A stretch of 64,000 nt of DNA from NCBI GenBank assembly GCA_964551035.1, contig CAZKBK010000025.1, positions 5,519 to 69,518 on the forward strand. Direction: 5' to 3'. The position numbers were made by a program, and so were the translations under genes. This DNA is from Chryseosolibacter sp964551035. Its GTDB lineage: Bacteria; Bacteroidota; Bacteroidia; Cytophagales; Cyclobacteriaceae. Positions 34,248-41,603 of this stretch are shown here, piece after piece (positions within the stretch are counted from its first letter, which is position 1; every line of letters starts with the position of its first letter). The notes beneath the pieces were generated by a model. The model saw nothing but the letters and a program-made list of their open reading frames with translations. It did no database searches and was not told the DNA's origin.

Positions 34248-36698
34248 ATGCTCCGCAATTATTTTAAGATCGCGTTCCGTTCGCTCTGGCGAAACCGCAC
34301 CCATTCGGCCATCAATATCATCGGACTGAGCGTCGGGGTGGCTTGCTGCCTTCTCATTTCATTGTTTGTCTACGATGAACTTAGTTTCGACCGGTTCCAT
34401 TCAAAATCGGACAGGATCTATCGCGTTTTTGGCAGAGAGAACTGGGGTGAAAATCAGGATTTCTTTTATACCGTCACGCCGTTTCCCATGGGCCCCACCC
34501 TGAAAGAGAATTTGCCGAATATAGAGCGGCAGGTGCGCATCACCCGCGTGGGCGTGCAGGTGAAGCAGGAAGGCAGTTTGACCAACGAATCCCTGACCGT
34601 TGCCGGAATCGATTTTTTTAACATGTTTGACTTTGAGGTTATAAGAGGGGAGGCGGAGAATGCCTTCGCGCAGCAGAATTCTCTCGTGCTCAGCCAGTCC
34701 TTCGCCGGGCGGTATTTTGGTGATCAGGATCCCATTGGCAAATCCCTGGCTGTCCAACTGGTCGGCGACCAATTCGAGGAATTTGTCATATCCGCTGTGG
34801 TGAAAGTGCCCGTTAATTCAAGCATCCGCTTCGGGTTGATGGTGTCGGACCTCAACCTTCCAAAACTTTATTCGCAGCAGACGTTAACGTCGCGGTGGTT
34901 TAACATCAACCCCGAAACCTACGTCTTGCTTCGGCCCGGTGTAAGTCCGGAAGCGGTGGTGGCGAAGTTCCCCGCGTTGTTCAGGACGATACTCGGAGAG
35001 GATGAGTTCGAAAAAAGCAATTACGCGCCTGGCCTTCAGTCCATCACCGACATTCACCTCAATCCCGCTTATCCCGCCGGGCTTGCGCCCGTGAGCGATC
35101 CGCAGTACGCCTACATCCTTTCGGCGATCGCGGGCCTGATCCTGTTTGTGGCTTGCATTAACTTCGTGACACTCTCGATAGGCCGTTCTGTGAAGCGCGC
35201 CAGGGAAGTCGGCATACGAAAAGTGGTCGGGGCAGCACGCCGCCAACTGGTCGTGCAGTTTATTGGCGAAGCGGTGATGGTAACCATGGTTTCACTTTCG
35301 ATAGGACTCGGTTTGGCATTGCTGTGCCTGCCCTTGTTTAATGAGCTTTCGGGGAAACAATTGGACTTTTCGCTTGATGGTTTTACGGCCGCCGTTCTTG
35401 GCAGCCTTCTGCTGGTCATCGGTTTGTTTGCGGGCAGTTATCCCGCGTTTGTTCTTTCTGCCTTCAGGCCCGTTGCCGTGCTCAAGGGGGTAATGCACGG
35501 CAGTTCCGGCAAACAGGGATTGCGAAAGGCGCTGGTCGCCGTGCAGCTCGCCTTGTCGATATTCCTGATCACAAGCACGCTGATCATGCGCAGCCAACTG
35601 CAGTTTCTTCAAAACAAAAACCTGGGATTCAACCGCGAGCAGGTGCTCGTGATCCCGTTAACGGTAACTGGCAGTGGCAACCTGGCGCAACGCGTGCAAA
35701 ACGGTTTCACAAAGGCGTCGCTCTTCAAGGAAGCCTTTAATCGCTATCCCGGTGTCGTGGCCACTTGCGCTTCATCCCATGACTTTGGCAACGGGTCGTG
35801 GACCAATGTCGGGTTCACCGACGATAATGGCGTCTACCGGAATTTCAACCTCAACGTGATTGACGAGGAATACATGACCACCATGCGCATGAAACTCACG
35901 GCAGGTCGTGCGATGACCGCGAGCCCCGCGGACCACCGGCGCGGCGTCGTCGTCAATGAGGCGTTTATGAATCTTTTTGGCTGGTCTGATTTTCACGGGA
36001 AACGAATACCGGGAAAGAATTTTGCGGACCATGAGATTATCGGGGTCGTGAAGGACTTCCACTATGCGTCGCTATATACCTCGGTAGAGCCCCTGGCGAT
36101 GGTCGCTAATCTGAACATCATCCTTCCCGGGATCGAGAACATCAACATAGGAAATTCCCCTATCCCAAAGGTGCTGGTGCGGCTCCGCCCCGCGAACATG
36201 GCATCGACGATCGAACAGCTCAGGGCCTCCTGGCATGAGATCACGGGCGGCGAGGTCTTCTCTTTTGAATTTGTCGACGACGCGCTCGCAAACCAATACG
36301 CCACAGATCGCGACCTTCAGCGGATCATCACCGCCGCAACCATCCTGGCCATCGTGATCGGGTGCCTGGGCCTTTACGCGCTGGCATCGCTGGCCATGGA
36401 AAGCAGGAACCGCGAGATCGCGGTGAGAAAAGTTTTTGGCGCAACGGAACGTTCGCTCCTCGTTCTTTTGGTGGGGGAATATGTTGTGCTTACGCTGATT
36501 GCGCTTGCCCTGTCCGTACCGATTACACTGCTGTGGATGGACGACTGGCTGTCGGCGTTTGCCTACAAGGTGCCCCTCGGCATGAAGGAATTCGTCATTG
36601 CAGGTGGCGCTTCGGTTGTGGTGGCCCTGCTGACGATCAGCTACCAGACTGTGCGCACCGCGTGGACCCGGCCGGCCGAGACGTTGAAGTATGAATGA
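34248..36698 (+). CDS. ABC-type permease, MacB/FtsX family, copy 5
   Basis: The start is at MLRNYFKIAFRSLWRNRTHSA, the standard opening of this family; the frame stays open 40 codons upstream without family signal. The 816-residue protein has TM1 in INIIGLSVGVACCLLISLFV, a periplasmic core after FDRFHSKSDRIYRVF, the first FtsX block with AREVGIRKVVGAARR, and the second with NREIAVRKVFGATER, ending RPAETLKYE. It is a paralog of the four at 6.5-16.4 kb but stands alone. Like them it lacks a neighbouring ATPase. The start lies about 470 bases after the triplicated repeat. Confidence 0.92.
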   Translation: MLRNYFKIAFRSLWRNRTHSAINIIGLSVGVACCLLISLFVYDELSFDRFHSKSDRIYRVFGRENWGENQDFFYTVTPFPMGPTLKENLPNIERQVRITRVGVQVKQEGSLTNESLTVAGIDFFNMFDFEVIRGEAENAFAQQNSLVLSQSFAGRYFGDQDPIGKSLAVQLVGDQFEEFVISAVVKVPVNSSIRFGLMVSDLNLPKLYSQQTLTSRWFNINPETYVLLRPGVSPEAVVAKFPALFRTILGEDEFEKSNYAPGLQSITDIHLNPAYPAGLAPVSDPQYAYILSAIAGLILFVACINFVTLSIGRSVKRAREVGIRKVVGAARRQLVVQFIGEAVMVTMVSLSIGLGLALLCLPLFNELSGKQLDFSLDGFTAAVLGSLLLVIGLFAGSYPAFVLSAFRPVAVLKGVMHGSSGKQGLRKALVAVQLALSIFLITSTLIMRSQLQFLQNKNLGFNREQVLVIPLTVTGSGNLAQRVQNGFTKASLFKEAFNRYPGVVATCASSHDFGNGSWTNVGFTDDNGVYRNFNLNVIDEEYMTTMRMKLTAGRAMTASPADHRRGVVVNEAFMNLFGWSDFHGKRIPGKNFADHEIIGVVKDFHYASLYTSVEPLAMVANLNIILPGIENINIGNSPIPKVLVRLRPANMASTIEQLRASWHEITGGEVFSFEFVDDALANQYATDRDLQRIITAATILAIVIGCLGLYALASLAMESRNREIAVRKVFGATERSLLVLLVGEYVVLTLIALALSVPITLLWMDDWLSAFAYKVPLGMKEFVIAGGASVVVALLTISYQTVRTAWTRPAETLKYE

Positions 36699-36700
36699 GT

Positions 36701-36970
36701 TTAGCGCTTCCTCACCCTCAGCGATGGCTTTTGACTGGACGACACCTCATCGATGATCACGTCCGTGACGGTGGCCTCCACGCCGATGTAATGGGACTGC
36801 TGTGCTCTGGGTACCGTCACACCCGTTTCGGCGGCGAGCGTATGTTTGAAAGCAACCACCGTGTCACCGGGGGTGAGATTTCTTGCAGGCCGTCCGATCA
36901 CGGTTGCGCGAACCTCTTTCCCGTTGAGAAAATCGGCGTAGTCCCTGACAGCGGCCCTGACCTCATCCAT
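36701..36970 (-). CDS. Hypothetical protein, 89 residues
   Basis: A small soluble product with no signal peptide, reading MDEVRAAVRDYADFLNGKEV, then RATVIGRPARNLTPGDTVVAF, AETGVTVPR, HYIGVEATVTDVIIDEV and a basic tail. The strand-rich pattern with conserved-looking Gly-Pro turns suggests a small beta-barrel fold, but I do not recognise the family. It converges on permease copy 5, with its stop two bases away, and lies downstream of the beta-helix gene terminator, so it has its own promoter. Confidence 0.65.
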   Translation of the reverse strand: MDEVRAAVRDYADFLNGKEVRATVIGRPARNLTPGDTVVAFKHTLAAETGVTVPRAQQSHYIGVEATVTDVIIDEVSSSQKPSLRVRKR

Positions 36971-37008
36971 AATACATCGCTTTGCCCGTTGGCAAAAATT
37001 CCCGTACC

Positions 37009-37035
37009 AAAAAAGCCTGACGTGAGCCAGGCTTT
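37009..37035 (-). terminator. Rho-independent terminator of the first beta-helix gene
   Basis: On the minus strand AAAGCCTG pairs with CAGGCTTT around an eight-base loop and is followed by a short T-run. It lies about 75 bases after the stop of the gene ending at 37110. Confidence 0.85.
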
Positions 37036-37109
37036 CTTGTGAACGCGGGAAGGAATCCAGATGACAAATTTAGAGGCACGTCACACGAGGACTTTCCCGG
37101 CCGACAATC

Positions 37110-38522
37110 CTAAAACTCGGCTGCGCCCACATCGTAGGCCGCACCCTTCCGGCGGTTGCCGCCATAATAATCCTCCGAGATGCCGTAGGGATCGATGTTC
37201 GCTCCGGCGTCGATCGCCGGGGAACCGGTGGTCAGGCGGAAGTTGTAGTTCCGCGCATCGGCAAACCGGGCGCTGTTGATATCCCTGCTGAAATAGTTGT
37301 TTGATGCTTCGACCGTGACGTCAGCGCTTTGTTGGAAGACGAAAGCCTGCTGGTCATCGGCGTAAGTGCTGCCCGGGTTGATGATGATGTTGTTCTTCAC
37401 CACGTTGCGCGGCACTTCCTCGGAGTATAGCCGGATGCCGTCCTTCGCGGGGTTGATGATGGTGTTGTTGATGAACTGGTAGCCCGGCCCGTTGCTGCGG
37501 CGCTCGTCGCAGAAGATGCCGTTCTCGCCGGCGTCGACGATGATGTTGTTGTAAACGATGTTATCGCCGAGTCCCATCATGATCAAACCGTTGCCTTTGC
37601 CATTGATGATGATGTTGTTGTAGAAATTTCCGCCGGTTCCGCCGCCGATCTGGATGCCGTTGTTTTGGCCGTGCTTGTTCGCGAGGCCGTAGTTCTCCAC
37701 TTTGTTGTTGAAGACTTCAGCGCCTTGTGTCGCCGATCCCACCTGGATGCCCTCCCAGCCGGAATTCTTTACCACGTTGTTGTACACTTTGACGTTGTGT
37801 ATTTCATGGGGAAAACGCACGCCGCAAGGTGTCTCCATGCCTTTCTCGTACTTCGAGTTGCCGATGTAGAAACCTTCGCCACCCGTCTCGTGGACATAGT
37901 TGTCGTGGATGGACACATTCTCCATGGTGAAGTTGCCGTGGATGGTAGCATCGTCACAGGAGGGGTCGGTCTTGGCCATAACGCCGGCGAAACCGATGTT
38001 GTAGAGTTCCACGTGGTCGACTTCGAAGTCGGTGCTCAGGTATTCGAGCGACATGCCCAGGTGGCCGCCGTCGATGCGGATGCCATAGGTGCCATCCACG
38101 TCGCCACCGGTGACCCGGAAATGGCGGCTTTCCCGAAACTTCATCGCGTAGGACCGGCCTTCTGCGTTGATGGTCGCGGTACCGCCGGAGTTGGTGATGA
38201 CGATCGGCGCGTCGGCCGTTCCGACAATGTTGATAAACCTCAGGCTGCCATACGTAGTCGCGGCATCCAGGACGATCCGCGTGCCGGGCTTGAGCGCAAG
38301 CGCCTCACCATCAATCGTGCGGGCATCGGCCGGAACGACGTAAACGAATTCTGCGGAGACCGAGTCAATGGCCGCCGAGTCCAGTTCGGTCGGCGTCGTG
38401 GAAGCGACCTCAGGTACCGGTTGGAGAAGTGTTTCCTCTTCGGTACACTGTGTCAATGCGGCAAGCAGGAAAAGGATTCCGATCAGCCGGACGGCTGCCT
38501 TCAAAAAGTTCTTAGTTATCAT
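37110..38522 (-). CDS. Right-handed parallel beta-helix lipoprotein, copy 1
   Basis: The 470-residue protein has a lipoprotein signal (LIGILFLLAALTQC, Cys at about residue 27). After a Glu/Pro-rich linker comes YVVPADARTIDGEALALKPG and then a long beta-helix with many N-N-x-I rungs (NNIIINGKGNGLIMMGLGDN, YNNIIVDAGENGIFCDERR, FINNTIINPAKDGIRLY). The fold is shared with pectate lyases, alginate lyases and NosD-like proteins, but no catalytic set can be read with certainty. It ends in DVGAAEF. It is likely anchored in the outer membrane and may bind or cut polysaccharide. Two paralogs follow on the same strand. Confidence 0.9.
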   Translation of the reverse strand: MITKNFLKAAVRLIGILFLLAALTQCTEEETLLQPVPEVASTTPTELDSAAIDSVSAEFVYVVPADARTIDGEALALKPGTRIVLDAATTYGSLRFINIVGTADAPIVITNSGGTATINAEGRSYAMKFRESRHFRVTGGDVDGTYGIRIDGGHLGMSLEYLSTDFEVDHVELYNIGFAGVMAKTDPSCDDATIHGNFTMENVSIHDNYVHETGGEGFYIGNSKYEKGMETPCGVRFPHEIHNVKVYNNVVKNSGWEGIQVGSATQGAEVFNNKVENYGLANKHGQNNGIQIGGGTGGNFYNNIIINGKGNGLIMMGLGDNIVYNNIIVDAGENGIFCDERRSNGPGYQFINNTIINPAKDGIRLYSEEVPRNVVKNNIIINPGSTYADDQQAFVFQQSADVTVEASNNYFSRDINSARFADARNYNFRLTTGSPAIDAGANIDPYGISEDYYGGNRRKGAAYDVGAAEF

Positions 38523-38901
38523 CCTTCAGGTTTTTAGGGTGCGGATCGCTCCACACCGATGTTAAAAAATGGGTTGATTTGCTGACAATGACAGGGTGCG
38601 CACATGGCGTCACCTCTTTCATTGTTGTTGATGCAAATCTCCGTCAAAACGGGAAGGAGTGCTAACTTACAATTTGCGCGATGCGCAAGTATGTAAGGAA
38701 ATTAAATCGCAAGTTCATTTTGCGATCGGTTCCTCCGATTCCGCGCATGAGTGGAAAATACTACCGTCGAAACGCAGGCGGATGACAACCCTGCCGCTTC
38801 GATCGGGAATTTTGGAGAAACGCCGCGCGCATTTTCCCTATTAGGTACGGCGAAGGAATCGCCCGTCAGCGAACGGCGGACGATTCCGTTCATTGGTCAA
38901 G
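38523..38901. other. Gene-free spacer between the two full-length beta-helix genes
   Basis: No gene was seen. A GGAATCG/CGATTCC inverted repeat (38853-38885) with inner complementary bases lies just after copy 2's stop and could stop transcription, though no T-run follows. The rest is AT-rich and may contain the promoter of copy 1. Confidence 0.45.
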
Positions 38902-40323
38902 TCAGTATTCGGCGGCGCCGATGTCGTACGCCGCGCCTTTCAACCGGGCTTTCCCGTAGAAATCTTGTTTGATGTTGTAGGAAGAAATGTCTGCTCCGTT
39001 GTCCAGCAACGGCGAACCTGCGGACGGGCGGTAATTTTGCGCTCCGATATCGGCGAATCCCGCAGCCTCGACGCTCGTCGTAAAGAAGTTGTTGACCATC
39101 TCCACAGGAACCGTCTTGCTGAGCTTGTAAACGTAGGCATCCTCGCCGCTGCGCGGATAGGAGTAGAGACTGAAATTTCCGGGGTCGGCGATCACATTGT
39201 TCCTGATCACATTCATGGGCACCTTTTCAGCGTAGAGACGAATACCGTCGGTGGCAGGGCGGATGATGGTGTTGTTGATGAACTGGAATCCCGGACCCGG
39301 CGTGTAGCGCTCGTCGCAGAAGATCCCGATATCGCCGGCATCGACAATCACGTTGTTATAGACCACATTGTCACCCAGCCCCAGTACGATCATTCCGTTC
39401 CCGGTGCCGTTGCGAATAAAGTTGCCATAGCAATAGCCACCCGTACCGCCGCCGAGCTGCATGCCGCTGTTTTGGTGGCGGACGGTGAGCAACCCGTAGT
39501 TCTCGATGGTGTTGTTATAGATCCGCGTTCCGCGTGTTGCGCAGCCCACCTGTATGCCATCCCATCCGGTGTTGCGCACGATGTTGTCGCCCAATCGCAG
39601 GTTGTGAATTTCGTGCGGGAGCCGGATGCCGCAGTCGCGTTTCATTCCGTCCCAAAAGGAATTTCCGACATAGAATCCTTCACCGCCGGTGTCGTGAACA
39701 TAGTTGTGTATGAGAACCACGTTCTTCATCAGGAAATTTCCGCGGATGGTGGCGTCGTCACAGGAGGGATCGGTCTTGGCCATCACGCCGGCAAAACCCT
39801 GATCCTTTACTTCCACATGATCCAACTGCAGCTGTGTGCTGAGGTCGCCGAGTGCCACGCCAATGCGGCCGCCGATAACTACCAGACCATACCGCTTGTG
39901 AACGTCGCCGCCGGTGATGCGGAAATAACTGCTGTATTGCGTCTTCAACGCGAACGACATTCCCGTCCCGTCGACGATGGCCGTTCCGTCGCAATTTCTG
40001 ACAATGATGGGTTCCTCCCTGGTGCCGTTGATATTTCGGAATACGAGGTTGCGGTAGTCTACGTTGGCGCTCAGACCGATCACGGCGCCAGGATGGATGT
40101 TCAACGCTTTGCCATCGATGACATGTTGGTTTGGTGGCACGACATAGTCACATTCGGCGCAAGGGGTGATCTCGTTTATCGCAGAGGTCGTGGTCACTCC
40201 ATTGGTGTCGGCTGCATGGGTAAGCGCTGCAAGATCGGGTTCAGCGCATTGAACCGCGATAAGGGAAGCGGCTATAACGGCGGCAATGTTCCCTTTGAGG
40301 TGTAGGTTAGGTAAGAATTTCAT
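38902..40323 (-). CDS. Right-handed parallel beta-helix lipoprotein, copy 2
   Basis: The 473-residue protein starts MKFLPNLHLKGNIAAVIAASLIAVQC, a lipoprotein signal. The longer open frame adds 15 unlikely residues. It is a close paralog of copy 1 along its whole length: PNQHVIDGKALNIHPGAVI, MAKTDPSCDDATIRGNFLM, NYVHDTGGEGFYVGNSF, YNNVIVDAGDIGIFCDE and the same DIGAAEY ending. A CAECDYVV motif near residue 80 adds two Cys not present in copy 1 but present in copy 3 (CKTC). Conserved Cys in SCDD and FCDE may form disulfides. The function is as uncertain as for copy 1. Confidence 0.9.
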   Translation of the reverse strand: MKFLPNLHLKGNIAAVIAASLIAVQCAEPDLAALTHAADTNGVTTTSAINEITPCAECDYVVPPNQHVIDGKALNIHPGAVIGLSANVDYRNLVFRNINGTREEPIIVRNCDGTAIVDGTGMSFALKTQYSSYFRITGGDVHKRYGLVVIGGRIGVALGDLSTQLQLDHVEVKDQGFAGVMAKTDPSCDDATIRGNFLMKNVVLIHNYVHDTGGEGFYVGNSFWDGMKRDCGIRLPHEIHNLRLGDNIVRNTGWDGIQVGCATRGTRIYNNTIENYGLLTVRHQNSGMQLGGGTGGYCYGNFIRNGTGNGMIVLGLGDNVVYNNVIVDAGDIGIFCDERYTPGPGFQFINNTIIRPATDGIRLYAEKVPMNVIRNNVIADPGNFSLYSYPRSGEDAYVYKLSKTVPVEMVNNFFTTSVEAAGFADIGAQNYRPSAGSPLLDNGADISSYNIKQDFYGKARLKGAAYDIGAAEY

Positions 40324-40475
40324 AGGTATGGGGGTTATTGCGGGCAATGCCCTGGAAACTGGAATCAACTAAAGCTCAACGAACAGGTGGAGGTGCTGCT
40401 ATCGGTGCTTCATAACGTTGGTGTTTGCGGTTGGGGGTAATCATCCAGGCACGTCGACGCGACGGGTGAACCGGT

Positions 40476-40508
40476 CATGCCTTCCGGCAACTGGCGCCGG
40501 AAGGCATG
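40476..40508. other. Perfect 13-bp stem-loop between beta-helix copies 2 and 3
   Basis: CATGCCTTCCGGC and GCCGGAAGGCATG pair perfectly around a seven-base loop. On the plus strand a run of seven or eight T follows about 20 bases later, too far for a standard terminator. It could be a remnant of a small palindromic repeat or a transcription barrier. Confidence 0.5.
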
Positions 40509-40566
40509 CGGTAATGGTTCAACGGGTCTTTTTTTATGAATTAAATCGATTCTTCCGAATGAAGGA

Positions 40567-40959
40567 TCACTCCGGCATCATCGTGTGCTGTGCGATGACG
40601 ATGGGTTGCTCCGAAGTACCAATGAGATTGACAAAGGTCAGATCGCCGTAGCTGACGCCCGACTCCAGGCAGATCACACTCCCGGCTTTGAGGCCGAGCG
40701 CCGCACCGTCTACAACGGACGCGTCCTTCGCGACGACGAACGTGCACGTCTTGCAGTCAACACCGGTTCTGACCTCGGTATTCTCACCGATGATCGTTAA
40801 ACTGCCAATACTTGCCTGCGTTTCCGAAACGGCTTCCATCGTTTCGGCCTGGGTAGCCACCTCTTCAAATGCTGTTTCCTGGCACGCCATGGCCAGCCAG
40901 CCGGCAATGACAATCACCATAAGGGTTCTTAGAGCGGAAAAAGTTCTTTGGAGTTTCAT
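40567..40959 (-). pseudogene. Truncated beta-helix lipoprotein, copy 3
   Basis: The 130-residue product begins MKLQRTFSALRTLMVIVIAGWLAMAC, a lipoprotein signal, and matches the N-terminal part of copies 1 and 2: CKTCTFVVAKDASVVDG, LGLKAGSVICLESGVSYGDLTFVNLIG, TSEQPIVIA. It then stops at QHTMMPE, where the first helix rungs should begin. Only about 240 bases separate it from copy 2, so the roughly 330 missing residues are not merely frameshifted; they are gone. Its signal peptide and linker could still make a short lipoprotein, so a small functional gene cannot be excluded. The frame is open upstream to 41151 without family signal. Confidence 0.75.
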
Positions 40960-41271
40960 GTTTAAAAAATGTTTAGGCCCTTCAGGCAGTTCAAAAAATG
41001 GTTTCATGACTTCACCGGGTCCGCGCGCGACCCGATTGCCGTCCAAATACTTTTGCAACGTAGGAACAAGTTTTATAAAGCGCGGCATCGCCGTAAGAAA
41101 TTGCCGATTGTTGGTAATTATCCCCGATAAAGGAAATATTTTTCCCACCAAGTAACCCCCTCAAACGGCTGGTTTACAACAAGATAGCGAGCAGACGACC
41201 ATTGCGCTGCGGATGTTTGTCTAACAAAATATATACAAATCCCGTACATTAGTTTTACAATCCATATAGAA
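40960..41271. other. Divergent regulatory region between beta-helix copy 3 and padR-type gene
   Basis: About 310 AT-rich bases with no gene. On the plus strand a TTTG (about 41215) and TACATTAG (41245-41252) flank 26 bases, near but longer than the usual spacing. A PadR operator is expected here but no clear dyad was resolved. Confidence 0.35.
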
Positions 41272-41601
41272 ATGCAGAAGGAATTTCTCGGCGAGTTCGA
41301 AGAACTTGTATTAACCATGGTGGGCATACTGCAGGATGATGCGTACGGCAACGCCATCGTTCAGGAGATCCGCGAACGCGTTGGACGCGAGGTCAACCTG
41401 AGCGCCGTCCACGTGACGCTTTACCGGCTTGAAGACAAAGGCTACGTGAAATCGCGAATGGGTGGCGCCACCAACGCGCGGGGAGGAAGGCGCAAGCGGA
41501 TCTTCTCCGTGACGAACGCAGGGCTCGCCATGCTTCGGGCCATGAAGGAAGTGCGCACCGACCTCTGGAAACTTATTCCGCAACTGAAGATGACCTATTG
41601 A
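41272..41601 (+). CDS. PadR-family transcriptional regulator
   Basis: The 109-residue winged-helix protein reads FEELVLTMVGILQDDAYGNAIVQEI, then VNLSAVHVTLYRLEDKGYVKSRMGG, a basic wing (RGGRRKRIFSVTNAG) and a short C-terminal helix used for dimerisation. It matches the short PadR type. These proteins usually repress a neighbouring transporter gene and respond to small toxic ligands. Its stop lies 2 bases before the permease start, so the pair is almost certainly one operon and the regulator probably controls itself and the permease. Confidence 0.95.
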   Translation: MQKEFLGEFEELVLTMVGILQDDAYGNAIVQEIRERVGREVNLSAVHVTLYRLEDKGYVKSRMGGATNARGGRRKRIFSVTNAGLAMLRAMKEVRTDLWKLIPQLKMTY

Positions 41602-41603
41602 CG

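Noticed and set aside
36970..37109. Insertion-sequence end
   Set aside because: The inverted repeat there is a simple terminator hairpin, with no transposase nearby.
38893..40305. 470-codon plus-strand frame opposite beta-helix copy 2
   Set aside because: It is antisense to a well-supported lipoprotein gene; its composition is that of a codon shadow with no domain features.
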